DNA of 64,000 bases from Symsagittifera roscoffensis (taxonomy: Eukaryota > Xenacoelomorpha > Acoela > Convolutidae). The stretch is from contig NC_087064.1 in assembly GCF_963678635.1 (NCBI RefSeq), forward strand, positions 74,490,390 through 74,554,389, given 5' to 3'. Shown here piece by piece: positions 30,522-40,468 of this stretch. Below the pieces are notes generated by a model. The model was not told the origin of the DNA, did no database searches, and saw only the letters and a program-made list of their open reading frames with translations. Made by a program: the position numbers and the translations under genes. Numbering within the stretch: the first letter of the stretch is position 1; each line of letters begins with the position of its first letter.

Positions 30522-32127
30522 CATTAAGGACGACCGAATATAGTTTCGGTTTTAGGGCGATGAATTCTCTGATCGGCTTCCCACCAGTCTCGTCTTTGAA
30601 CTTCAGCACAACTTTCTTGTTGGTATCCTCGAACAAGAAATGGTCCTTATCGTAATTTGAAAAATCGAAATCAGCTTTTATTTTCTCCAAGTCTCGGTAA
30701 ACGTCATCAGTTTTTATAGCGTAAATAAAACTATCCATGTCGGAGTAAAGGAGTTCCAAGTTTAGATTTGGTTTCATTTTTTGATAATGAAACTGAAACA
30801 TGAAACGCTTGGCGAGGTCTAGGATGGTCGCACCAACTATCATAGGTTTATCCCACAATATTTTTGTTACTGAAAAGCTAATTGTGGCTAATTGATCGTC
30901 AATGATTTGAAAGCTTTTCATTGTGCTCAGAGCTGTTTTTTGTAAAAGTTCTCTCTCATTCCTTACAATCTCCAGCTTCTTTCTTCCTAACTTAGACTCC
31001 ATTGTCTTACCGAAAGCTGAATTAACAATTAGCTTGTAGAAGTTCTCCTGGAATTTATTTACCGCGGCTTTTCGTAGGCGGGTGTTGAGGTCGACAAAGG
31101 GTGCCATCCAGTGACTTTGGCGGAACTGAAGAACTTTTCCGAGGTGAGTTATTTTCATTCCCAGCTCATGGTACAATTTTAGGGTAAGGTAGTGCAAAAC
31201 ATAACCTTCTTTAGGATGCAAGGTCTGTAGAAGCTTTGGCACTTTTGGCAGTGTGGTGATTCCCAATTTTCCCAACATGTCGACTTGCTCGTTGCTCATT
31301 GCACCGATGTCCACTACTTCACGAGAGGGGGCAAGGGGGTAATCAGCAAAGAAGTCGTGAAGCTCTTCGGGTATGGTTAAATTGACTTCAACTATATAAC
31401 CCCACTCTGAGGTTTCGCTGGTGAGCAGTATGTCTGCCAGACTTTTTTCAACTATTGAAAAATCGTTTAAGGGCAAAGGGCAGTGTTTCATTATCCCCCC
31501 GTACAAATTGTTTGCATCAATATTGAGGATGTAGCTTGATGGTTCTGAGGGCGAAAAATCGTCGAGGTATTTATTGTTTGCTTTGTAAAATCGGCGCGCG
31601 TAAACCGACGACATGCCTCCTCGTATCATTCGCTGCACAAGGTCTAGATGTTCACGGTCCGTTAAGAGTTTCAGTTCGGGCTTACAAACTTTTAGAAAGG
31701 CGTCCCCGGAAAGGTTACTTGCCGTGAAGTAACAGGCGCAATCCAGCCCGTATGTTTGATAGCAAACTTCACGAAAAGCTTCGAAAACGGAAGCAAGCAA
31801 TAGCACATCTGTAGTCAAGTACAAGTCGTGGTAATCACCAAGTGAGCCACACTTCAGTTCGGTGAAAACTTTAAGGGCATGATTGTACTCGCTTCTTGAA
31901 ACACTCACATCCCCTCCTGTTAGACTATTTATCCACATTGCTCGTGGGGGAAGGCGAGTTTCTCGGAATTTTTCGAATGAGTTGAAGTATGAGTAGGGGT
32001 AATGCCCTTTCTGTTTCAACAGACTGACTTTTTCACGTGAGTGGCCGAGTTTTTCAAAATAGTTCTCCAGCAGAAAAAACTTTTCGTTGGGCAAATTATC
32101 GACAAGTTTTGCCAACGATGCTAGCAT
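30522..32127 (-). CDS. polB: Polinton protein-primed DNA polymerase, palm/thumb part
   Basis: Contains the family B polymerase motifs in order: motif A in ILNIDANNLYGG, motif B in KLIVNSAFGKTMES, and motif C YSDMDSF (the usual YxDTDS with Met in place of Thr). A conserved GDAFLK and IRGGMSS lie ahead, as in Polinton and adenovirus polymerases. The frame before the first ATG-like codon at 32127 links to the exonuclease part through a one-base shift near an A6 run at about 32165-32172. It ends at a splice donor (30522). It replicates the linear element using a protein primer. Confidence 0.9.
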
Positions 32128-32150
32128 GAACCTATACGAATCGATGAATC

Positions 32151-33084
32151 TCAGATTTTCGTAGAGTTTTTTGATTTGTCCGTGTACGTTTTTATGTACA
32201 CTGAGATTGTCAAGGATATATATTTTTCTTCAGATGCGGGTATTACGGAAAAAGTGTTTTCCGAATCGCTTTTTGCCAGCGCTTTGATTATAAAGTGTAA
32301 ATCATAATTTGACAAATTATGAGCTACCACTGGAATGTAATTTGATGTTTTTCTATTAACGTTACACTCATTGTGTGCCCAACCCAGAAACTTGTTGGTG
32401 TAATGGCAATGATCAAGTACCACTTGATCATTGTCGGAAAAATCATTCTCGCATATCCAACAAATTGTAGCATCTTCCCGTTCCTGGTCTGTTATACCAG
32501 TGAAAGTGTAATATTTCCTTTTTTCTACGTAAATTTGTCTCGCTAACGATTCAAGGGAGCTAATTAGCTCTTCCATCACATTCGGTCCTCTTTTAAGCTC
32601 AAACTTTAACAGGTCTTTTTTCCCAAATTCGATTACTGCTAACGCGTACCCGCACGGTTGATGGATTTCAATTGTTTGCGTGCTAGACTTTCGCGGATCA
32701 GGTTGCGGTCCGTATACTGGTAAGAGCAGTGACTCCAAATCAAAGTAGATTACTCTGGGTACGTACCAACGAGCTGTTAAGTTTTTGAACTTGTGGTCAT
32801 CTTTTCCCGGCTTGGGCATTGTTATGACGACATCTTCGTCTTGGTAGCACAGTTCTTGATGTCTTCTCAGAGTTTCGAATGAAGCGCATGTGTGGAAACA
32901 TTTGCGACAAATCTCAGATTGAAATCCGTGCACTTTGTGCCGCACGTACTCGACCAGTTTCTGGAGATCACTTATCAACACATAGTGATATTTTGATCCA
33001 TCTGTCAGCAGCAACAAGTCCACAATCAGGCTAGTAGTGAATCTGCTCGATACTCTTATGGGCAACAATTCGCCATCGTTGTAC
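32151..33084 (-). CDS. polB: Polinton DNA polymerase, exonuclease part with endonuclease-VII-like zinc region
   Basis: Exo I motif is in VIYFDLESLLLP (D-x-E), Exo II in AHNLSNYDLHF (N-x2-YD). Between them a Cys/His cluster (CWICENDF, LDHCHYTN, AHNECN) resembles the recombination endonuclease VII fold inserted in Polinton polymerases. The exon starts at 33084 after the acceptor TTCTGTTCAG (AG at 33086-33085). The frame is lost near 32165 (A6 run) and the polymerase part continues in another frame: a lesion, an assembly error or a slip. Confidence 0.85.
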
Positions 33085-33205
33085 CTGAACAGAAAAATAA
33101 TTTTTATACCTAGGTTTGGAATGAAATAAAAAGGGTGTTTGAATAGGTGAAGAACATTATTGAAGGAATTTTAAAATTTTTAGAAGGCAATTAGAATTTG
33201 CTTAC
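33085..33205 (-). other. Proposed 121-base intron in the Polinton polymerase gene
   Basis: Minus-strand donor CCG/GTAAGC (GT at 33205-33204) and acceptor TTCTGTTCAG (AG at 33086-33085) remove an AT-rich segment with stops; the flanking exons carry adjacent parts of the polymerase. Confidence 0.7.
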
Positions 33206-34245
33206 CGGAAGACGTTGATTTGACAATTGTTCAACTTTTCAAATCTGTCCATATCCATCAGACCCATTGGCATTTCGTATTCCCCATTGATTTTCACAAT
33301 TCCTTCTTTGTCGAGATTGTAGGTTGAGACTTTGTTTTTCTCCAGCCACCGTCTAGATGTGGGGTAGAGGGCCGGCTCATTCACATTGTGATATGCGGCA
33401 ACAAAGCAGTAGAGAAAGCAACGGTCATCATCTTTAGTGTTGATATTTGTGAGCAGAGTAGATGCTGCGCTGAGTGCATCAGGTAGCTCGAGGTAGGATC
33501 CTGCTCTTATTGGTGAGAAGGCCGCGAAACTGATTTGCAATTTTTCAATTCTGTCAATAATCCATCCTCTACCATGAGAAGAGAACGAATTGACTTGGTT
33601 GACCATATGTTCAATCAGTTCCAAGAATTGAACCCCAGCTATTCCCTCGAAGTACACTGTCAATGTCTTAGTGTTCAGAAACAGCATGGTCCTTTCGAAG
33701 TTTCCACTTTCCCCGTCTTGCACAGTGGGAATTTTGATCATTCCCACTTCCACGTGGAATTGCACCTTGTTTGGACCCTCTTTGACCCTTTCCAGTATAA
33801 GAGCATCTATTTCCTCCTTGTTTTGCATCATGACTTGAAGCAAATCCATTTCTTTTTCACCAACTTTGAGATCGTATCGACGCAATTTGCCTCTGAACGC
33901 GCTTTCCGTTGGGGCAGCGGAAGACGTCGTCTCAATGCCGTCCCAAACTGGCAATGCGTGCTTCTTCAGCAATTGTTGTCCATAGCTTTCCGCGGTGAGA
34001 AATATTGTATGGCAATAGATACAATGACTATTCGAAGTCATGTCATGTACCAGCTCGACATGCTCTCGGGCTTCCGACAAACTCTCGAATGACTCGAGAC
34101 ACTCATCGCAAACAGTTTGAGGAGGAGGGGGAGGAAGGATCTTGTGAACTTTTTGCTCATGTCTTCTCAAGTTCCTTTTAGAGCTCAGTATTTTTCCGCA
34201 CTGCTGGCAAGGAACAGGTGTCGCGATAGAAGTAGAGTTCGGCAT
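33206..34245 (-). CDS. polB: Polinton DNA polymerase, N-terminal exon with C2H2 zinc fingers
   Basis: Starts at ATG 34245. Two clear C2H2 zinc fingers (CQQCGKIL...H-H and CDECLESF...H-H) and a third degenerate one (CIYCHTIF...H) occupy residues 1-95. The rest has the Polinton polymerase N-terminal pattern, including a DDRCFLYCFVAAYH segment and a C-terminal LMDMDRFEKLN before the donor site at 33205. The N-terminal domain contacts DNA or the terminal protein in related enzymes. Zinc fingers at this position are common in insect and nematode Polinton polymerases. Confidence 0.8.
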
Positions 34246-34964
34246 TGTTTGTTGAAGTTACTGAAGTAATTCAGGAAAATTTCAAGAAGTAGAACTGGTT
34301 ATGAAAAAGCAAAAGCGAGAAGTGACTAGCACCAAAAAACTTTGCGGGTAAGGGCAAGTAGAAGCCATTAACGAGAGTTATACTTCGCCGTCTTGGCAAT
34401 AAGTACTTTCCTTTCCAAAAACAGGGTTTATTCTAGCTTTAAGCTCTATATGTCTCATCACTCTGCTCAAGTGCAGGGGTTTTGTATACTAAAAACTGAT
34501 TCATTTACAGCCTCAAACTTTTGCTGTTAATTTTAAGGGTTAGCGATAAAGTTTTGGCTTTTTTTAGGGGACTGGTTTAGACTTTCAATTAACATTTCAG
34601 CACTAAATTACAAAATTTAAAGCTTAGAATGATTCAGATAGAGCCTAAAACTTTTTCTGACTAATTTTAACCGTGAAACAGTAATTTCCTAATGATTTCA
34701 AGCCCACTTCTTGGTTTGCGTAAATAGGTATAATAAAAAGTAGAAACATGAGATTAAAATATTCAGAAAGTAAAGCCCTCAACTAACTAATTAAGTTGAA
34801 ATAAACAAGTAAACTTAAAAAATGAAAATTTTGCAAATTTGACACCTTGATAGTTACCGATGCATGATAAGCATAGATTGTCATTTGAATGTGTAAAAGA
34901 TATCGGAATCAAAGTTTCCTTCATGTCATTCAGTGTCCCGTGAAACATTTCATATCATGTCCTT
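34246..34964. other. Spacer upstream of the polymerase gene
   Basis: AT-rich, no coding frame. It should hold the promoter of the polymerase gene, but no clear element can be assigned. Confidence 0.35.
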
Positions 34965-35051
34965 CGAAATATTAAGGCATGGCCGTTTGGTTTAAGGGGC
35001 AATAGCTAACCCGGCGTTGCTCGTCGCTACGCTCCTCGGGAACGCCTCCCG
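34965..35051 (+). repeat. Left arm of an 87-bp inverted repeat around the cassette
   Basis: From CGAAATATTAAGG to GGAACGCCTCCCG. It matches the reverse complement of 38496-38582 at 86 of 87 positions (one C/T difference). About 30 bases further out the pair is still recognisable but more diverged. It is markedly richer in G and C than its surroundings. Confidence 0.9.
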
Positions 35052-36154
35052 TTCTGTAATTTCAAGTGAAATTTTTTTTTTTTCAAAATAAACGAAAACC
35101 TCAAACTTTTTATGTTGTGAAAAAAGAAAAAGTAATGTTTAAAAAAGTATCTTTTAAATCTATCAACAAAAAAACTAGTAAGTTTTGTGGGACCTCGAGC
35201 ACAGTTCTACTGGTCAAGTTCGAAATTTAAAAAACATAATTTTTTAACTTCTTTTTCCCTTCATTTTTAGCTTGAATTATTCGTTCACGTTTTAAATTCA
35301 AGTGAATGTGGTTTGAAATTTTTAGGAGCTATCTGATACGTAATTAGGACAAGCGTAGAATTAAAAAAAAACATTTATAGCCCAATCAATGAGAGTAGAC
35401 GCTTAAAAAGTTTTTTGAGAAAATCTGATTTTTGTGAAAATATTGAAAAAAAAATTGGGAAAAATTTTTTTTCTCTCCAAATCCATTGAAACTACCCTCA
35501 ATCAATTTGCCATGAATTTCTGAGCAGGGTTAAGGGTCATGTTCATTTTTCGAAAAAAAAAACATAATTTTTTTTTTCTTCAAATTTTTACCAAAAAATT
35601 GTCCGTTTTACACCCAAAACATGTATATGAATGTAATATAATGCAGATTTATGGCTTAAAACACTCTCTGTTACTTTGCGTAAGACCTGGCTAACCCCAC
35701 CGGGCACAAAGTATGATGAGAGAGAGGACAGAGAGTGTTTGATAAAAAAGCCAAATAAATATGGTTGGACTACCAACAAGAAAATGTTGGACCCTTCCAT
35801 ATTTATCTTTCTTTTGAAAAGAAAGCAATATCCCGAAAAGGATATTCCAAATGGGGTTCACTACTGAGCAAGTGTATTTATCTCTCTCTCTCTCTCTCTC
35901 TCATTCTTTCTCAAACAACAATTTTAGCGTAAAATTATTCTCGATTTGTGATTTTTTTTTCCAGTTTTTCTCTAAGATTTTGCTGAAAAATTTACGGGGC
36001 AAACTTTAATTGATCTATTAAGCAAAATAAAAACTGAGACAAAAAATATACACACAGTAATGTTAAAACAGCTTAGAAGTCAAATCAAACAAAAATGAAA
36101 ATATAAAACCTTGGAATAATATTTGAAACAAAGGAAAGTTTTTTGTTTAAGTTA
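35052..36154. other. Non-coding part of the cassette with a TC microsatellite
   Basis: AT-rich with long A and T runs, and a (TC)11 run at 35881-35902. No coding frame of note. Confidence 0.45.
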
Positions 36155-36427
36155 TTAGAAACCTCGAAACTGTAGTTTTCTCTTTTTTGGCGCATAGCAA
36201 GCTGCATTTGGAGGAGTGCCTTGAATGAGATCTGGGGTGACTAGATCAATTGTCTCCGCACTAGATGAAACCCGAGCATCCGAATAGGAAGTTGATTGTT
36301 CTGGTGTTGAAACTGCTCCCCTAACAAACGACTCGGGAGACATTGCTGTCGGAATATCCCAGTACGCTTCGCGCTCTGCATAGTCACGAATACATCCCTT
36401 CATACAACGGCATTGACTCGCAGTCAT
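36155..36427 (-). CDS. Unknown frame in cassette, with a nuclear-localisation-like end
   Basis: 90 residues, Ser/Thr-rich with PKKRKLQFRGF at the end, similar to a classical basic NLS. It overlaps the neighbouring frame (36384-36791) by 44 bases in another frame; a one-base shift would join the two into one protein of about 200 residues. No homology recognised. Confidence 0.4.
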   Translation of the reverse strand: MTASQCRCMKGCIRDYAEREAYWDIPTAMSPESFVRGAVSTPEQSTSYSDARVSSSAETIDLVTPDLIQGTPPNAACYAPKKRKLQFRGF

Positions 36428-36791
36428 ACGCGAAGAGAATTTTTCTTGGAGACTGCTCGAGCGAGGTTGTGTCGTTTATCTCCGTCTTTTCTAATGCCGG
36501 ATAGCTCTCGTGAATAGTGCAACTCTCGTACATTCGTTTTCGATTCTGTCTAAGCAGATCGATGTGATCAAGGAGGTAGTTCGGTAGCATGATATGACTT
36601 TTTGTAGTCCATTCTTCGTTTTGATTCTCGTCGTTTTTTCGGGGAGCCAAGTCATTGAACGGACTTGCCGTAGACGGAGAGACTCTCTCTTTCTGTTGAT
36701 GGATGACTGCAATCGACTCTCTCGTGTATGTTTGGTAGATAATTGTTCTTTCTCGATCAGACACTGAGATTATTTGTAAAGGACTAGTCAT
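36384..36791 (-). CDS. Unknown frame in cassette
   Basis: 135 residues, rich in Ser, Thr, Arg and Glu, with no membrane segment or motif I recognise. Starts at ATG 36791. It probably continues into the 36155-36427 frame through a one-base indel. It runs opposite to the two plus-strand genes of the cassette. Confidence 0.4.
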   Translation of the reverse strand: MTSPLQIISVSDRERTIIYQTYTRESIAVIHQQKERVSPSTASPFNDLAPRKNDENQNEEWTTKSHIMLPNYLLDHIDLLRQNRKRMYESCTIHESYPALEKTEINDTTSLEQSPRKILFAYDCESMPLYEGMYS

Positions 36792-37417
36792 GACTTGAAG
36801 AGGTTTAAAGTTTTGTTAAAATGAAATGACTGAACTACCGAAATGAAATTGAGAGAATGAAAAGTATGAAAAGTTTATTAATGAGAATGAGATCAGGAAA
36901 GGGGTGGCATAGTTCAATTAGGTCAAAGCTAATAACTTTTTAGGCGAGGCTATCAAATTTTATTCATTCTTTTAAGCATGACGCCTGAGGTCATGTTAGG
37001 AATGAATGTGAAAACCCGATTTTTTAGATTTATGTGACAGCTTTATTATAGTGGCTACGGGCGAAAGAACTCAAAATCAAGTTTTCATGATAGTTTGCCA
37101 GACAATCATTGTTATGCTGTTAGAAATTCATTACCATGATTCATAACAGTCATTAAAATAACCGTCACAATAAATAACACTAGAAGATTTTTAGAGTATA
37201 GCCGGGGGAAAAAGTAACTAAATACCCATAAAAAAAGAGGTTTATCGTTAAAGAAATTATATCCTTGGTGATTAAGTCTTATCAATATGGCTTAGGGCGC
37301 TCGTAAACTTTATCACCTAAATTTTTACTTTGGGAGTGCATGATCTGTCTCGTATACTGTGATCAGTCATTCTTCAACGTTCCACACTAAAAACCAGTTG
37401 GTTGTTATTCATTTATA
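36792..37417. other. Divergent intergenic region of the cassette
   Basis: Separates a minus-strand gene from the plus-strand pair, so it should contain promoters for both directions. No clear core elements can be assigned. Confidence 0.35.
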
Positions 37418-37777
37418 ATGTACGCTTCTCTTGACACGGATGTAGACTATTTCGATGATTTTAGGGATATATCTTCGAATGATAAACGTTTAGTTAGAGT
37501 CGGTGCAAAAACATTCGCACAGACCGGTACTTACATAACTATCAAATTGTACAAAAAAGACGAAGAAGGAACTTTCAAGTATCGACAAGGAATAACTTTG
37601 TCAACTGGTGAATTCGAGTCCTTGGCGGACAATTACACAAAAATTAAAAGGTTGACGAAAGCAAAAAACTGCGACGTGACTGAAAAACTTAGAAAAAAGC
37701 GAAACAAATCTAAAAAATCTTCATGCTCTGAAAAGGAATGCGAAAGTGAAAACGATGATAACTGTCGGGTTGTGTAA
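37418..37777 (+). CDS. PC4/p15-like ssDNA-binding protein
   Basis: 119 residues. Residues about 24-78 (VRVGAKTF...ITIKLYKKDEEG...QGITLSTGEFESL) have the strand pattern of the PC4/p15 transcriptional coactivator fold: a beta segment, a charged turn with Glu-Gly, a segment ending in GI, and an alternating hydrophobic helix start. The N-terminus is acidic (DTDVDYFDDF) and the C-terminus is basic with Lys/Ser (KKRNKSKKSS). PC4-type proteins bind single-stranded DNA and act in transcription or replication. It precedes the HUH-like gene by 37 bases on the same strand, opposite to the rest of the Polinton. Confidence 0.6.
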   Translation: MYASLDTDVDYFDDFRDISSNDKRLVRVGAKTFAQTGTYITIKLYKKDEEGTFKYRQGITLSTGEFESLADNYTKIKRLTKAKNCDVTEKLRKKRNKSKKSSCSEKECESENDDNCRVV

Positions 37778-37814
37778 CATTATCAACTCGTTATTCTATT
37801 GAAACTTCAAAGCA

Positions 37815-38441
37815 ATGGTTGAAGCAATGTATGAGCAATCCCCTGATTATTTCAAACAGTTCCGTAAAAATTACAAATTTTTCATCCTGAATCATGAACC
37901 CAACTTTTCGGGCTTCGCTTCAAAAGCAAATTTTGCAGTATCCTCCCATTCGAATAAATTAGATTTTTGCAACCATTCGATTGACAACGAAAAACATTAT
38001 CATGTGCTGGTCGAATTTACGAAAGAGTCTACCGATTTACTTAACAAGATGACTTCAAAAGCCTTCGTTGTTCCTTGTCTTCTCTCTACATTCAAATATT
38101 TAATTTTGGGTTGCTCCAACTATGAATTGTCTGGCCCTCTGATGGAAAAAATGAAAATAGCTGTGAATTATAACTCCATCAACAACTTAGATGTTAGTGG
38201 TGTTCCAGTTCGAAGACGATTGCCTCAAGTTTGTTTCGGCTCGCAGACTAAATCTGTTCAAACTCAAACTGACCTGATTACTAATGTAACAATTGAACGT
38301 TTTACTAATATTTTGAATGGTGAAAACGCTGCTGAGTTTTCTAAAATAATTGACATAATTTTAAGTGGGTATGGTTGTATGGAAATTGATTCAAACACTT
38401 TGTTTGTGAAATTTATCATGGAGAAGAAATTCAAGTTTTAA
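37815..38441 (+). CDS. Unknown protein with an HUH-like motif (possible rolling-circle-type nickase domain)
   Basis: 208 residues. Residues 22-29 (FFILNHEP) followed by EKHYHVLVEF (HYH at 61-63) match the motif-1 and motif-2 spacing of HUH endonucleases, as in parvovirus NS1-type N-terminal domains. A clear catalytic Tyr of motif 3 cannot be chosen (candidates lie in KYLILGCSNY). No helicase domain follows. It is a short protein next to a PC4-like gene, which would suit a replication helper of the cassette. Family assignment is an inference from a short motif. Confidence 0.4.
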   Translation: MVEAMYEQSPDYFKQFRKNYKFFILNHEPNFSGFASKANFAVSSHSNKLDFCNHSIDNEKHYHVLVEFTKESTDLLNKMTSKAFVVPCLLSTFKYLILGCSNYELSGPLMEKMKIAVNYNSINNLDVSGVPVRRRLPQVCFGSQTKSVQTQTDLITNVTIERFTNILNGENAAEFSKIIDIILSGYGCMEIDSNTLFVKFIMEKKFKF

Positions 38442-38495
38442 ATATTGGTTTTCTTTCGCTCTTGTATATCAAAAAAAAAAATGTTACTACACAAG

Positions 38496-38582
38496 CGGGA
38501 GGCGTTCCCGAGGAGCGTAGCGACGAGCAACGCCGGGCTAGCTATTGCCCCTTAAACCAAACGGCCATGCCTTAATATTTCG
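38496..38582 (-). repeat. Right arm of an 87-bp inverted repeat around the cassette
   Basis: Reverse complement of 34965-35051 with one mismatch. It lies between the end of the HUH-like gene (38441) and the end of the protease gene (38707). The arms define a 3618-base unit, and recombination between them would invert it. Confidence 0.9.
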
Positions 38583-38706
38583 AGAGACTTGATATGAAAC
38601 TTTTCGCGGTTCACATAAACTTGCAGAAAAATTTTTTTGTTGTTAATAAGAATGAATTGAAAAAAAAACGAATTTATAAATTTTACAAAAACATCAATAA
38701 ATTAAT

Positions 38707-39144
38707 TTAGAATAACATATGTTTGGCAAATCTTATCAAATCATGATCATTAAGTTTGAAACCTATTGGAAATTTGTTTGTAATTATAACATGAGCAACA
38801 TAAATACAATAAAGTCCGCATAACACTGAATCAGCTGATTGTATTGGTTTTTTCAACAGTAGCTGATTTCCCTCGTGAATTGTACGTCGCATATTCTTGT
38901 ACACGAGGGGATAATCACATAATCGTTTACCTAGAGGATCTGCAAAGAATATCTGTCCTCCAGCTTGAGCAAAAAGCAACCAGTGGGTTCCAGGTTGATC
39001 CGATGGTGAGGCATTCATAATCATGAATGTATTATCGTTTTTCAGTACTGAAGAGCATGGCAAATCTGCCGGAAAAACACCTCTAAAGCGATGTTTCAAA
39101 TGTTTACAACGGTTAATAATTTCTTCTAGTTGAAGATTATCCAT
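38707..39144 (-). CDS. Adenain-like cysteine protease (virion maturation)
   Basis: 145 residues with the adenovirus-protease layout: catalytic His54 in GTHWLLF, Asp69 in FADPLG, Gln102 in PIQSADS and Cys109 in SVLCGLYC. It matures capsid proteins and packaged polymerase in related viruses. It is the last gene of the late block, 8 bases after the capsid gene on the minus strand. Length is close to that of Polinton proteases. Confidence 0.85.
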   Translation of the reverse strand: MDNLQLEEIINRCKHLKHRFRGVFPADLPCSSVLKNDNTFMIMNASPSDQPGTHWLLFAQAGGQIFFADPLGKRLCDYPLVYKNMRRTIHEGNQLLLKKPIQSADSVLCGLYCIYVAHVIITNKFPIGFKLNDHDLIRFAKHMLF

Positions 39145-39151
39145 GTCTATC

Positions 39152-40468
39152 TTAGGTCATAAGAGTGTTTTTGGTAATTTTTCTATCTGAACGCACATAA
39201 ACTGTTGATGCACGCTCTCCCATAAACAATAACTCGACGTTATTACCGAGACCTGCGTCAAACTTGAGTTCGAGCGAAATAGTGCAATTGGTCAATTCAG
39301 GATGAATAAAATCGTGTGAAGCCTCCTGAGTAGACGTGAGATCAAAAGCCATAATATAATGATTATCATAATTAGCGAGACTGATTCCATGACTAGTGTT
39401 TAAAACAAAATCAAGAGCCTCAAGCGTATTGTAATAAATTCTTTTATTGTCTGATGTTGAGATGGGAGTTCCGGCAATGGGTAGACCGTTTCTGTACACA
39501 ATGATCTCATTCAACCCAAATTTCTGGTAATGAAAAGGGTTTGTTCTATTAGTACCCAAATATGCTTCGTTTATGCTCATTGCTACTATCATTCTTCGAA
39601 CAGGTTCTTTTGCAAAAACATCCTCTTGTCGCCAGCTTTGTACTCCTGCAGTTGCGAGAAACGTTTTTGGTACTACTTTGATGTAATTGTAAATTGCCGG
39701 GTTCTTCAACAAAGTTTTTTCTATTGATGAGAGAACATAGTCAGTCACAGTCATCTTTCTGACATAGAGGTTAGCTTCGATTATTTGGACCTTGTAGTGT
39801 TTAGCTGCATCTTCAGATATGACAACAAAATCATTAGGAGAACGTCTAAGAGACAATCTTATTGTCACACCGCTAAGTAGATGCTTGTCACACGACAAAA
39901 AGTCGCAAGCAATTTTACCAAATAGCTTCAGCTCGCTCGAGGCCGCAACGAGACCTTTACGCTCCGTAACATCATCAGCTCTCCTTCCAGCACCGTCAAT
40001 GGCTGATGGATTTTCTTCATAATAATAACCTTGACAAGCCAACCATGTTTTCTTAGCATCATTACCGTATGAAAACTCGGTCTCAATAAAGCTTTTATGG
40101 GCAAAATTAGCATTGGTAGTTGATATTTTTTCACCATTCAGAGACAGTGTACACTCAGAAAATAATGAAGATAAAGGATTGTTAACAAAATAAGGCGTAT
40201 CTCTGTTTGCCGCCTCTGTAGCATGCGTTCGAAGCACGTTTCCATTGCTTCGAACAATTCGTGCAACTATTTCCAAACGAGTATGTTGAAGATCGATGAA
40301 ATTATTTCTGTCGCCGAGTACTTCAAACTCGAGCATAGGACCATCAGGAGAGTAGGAAGGTCCAATTTTTTGGGTGAATGCATTTTCAAAAGTGACAATT
40401 AAAGGCGGTTTCTCAAATAAGTCCAAGGAGCTGTGAGTTGCTTCACTCGGGATTAAATTAGAAATCAT
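39152..40468 (-). CDS. Double jelly-roll major capsid protein (hexon-like; F54H12.2-like family)
   Basis: 438 residues, with the F54H12.2-like pattern: FIDLQHTRL, a SLFSECTLSLNGE strand pair, ANFAHKSFIET followed by FSYGNDAKKTW, and near the end NCTISLELKFD. The family includes Polinton major capsid proteins with the PRD1/adenovirus double jelly-roll. It overlaps the basic protein gene by 11 bases at its start and lies 8 bases from the protease gene. The reading frame is intact. Confidence 0.85.
   Translation of the reverse strand: MISNLIPSEATHSSLDLFEKPPLIVTFENAFTQKIGPSYSPDGPMLEFEVLGDRNNFIDLQHTRLEIVARIVRSNGNVLRTHATEAANRDTPYFVNNPLSSLFSECTLSLNGEKISTTNANFAHKSFIETEFSYGNDAKKTWLACQGYYYEENPSAIDGAGRRADDVTERKGLVAASSELKLFGKIACDFLSCDKHLLSGVTIRLSLRRSPNDFVVISEDAAKHYKVQIIEANLYVRKMTVTDYVLSSIEKTLLKNPAIYNYIKVVPKTFLATAGVQSWRQEDVFAKEPVRRMIVAMSINEAYLGTNRTNPFHYQKFGLNEIIVYRNGLPIAGTPISTSDNKRIYYNTLEALDFVLNTSHGISLANYDNHYIMAFDLTSTQEASHDFIHPELTNCTISLELKFDAGLGNNVELLFMGERASTVYVRSDRKITKNTLMT

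Noticed and set aside
34965-38582. The 87-bp inverted repeats as the Polinton's own terminal repeats
   Set aside because: They lie between the polymerase and the late genes, not at the ends of the gene set, and core Polinton genes continue on both sides.
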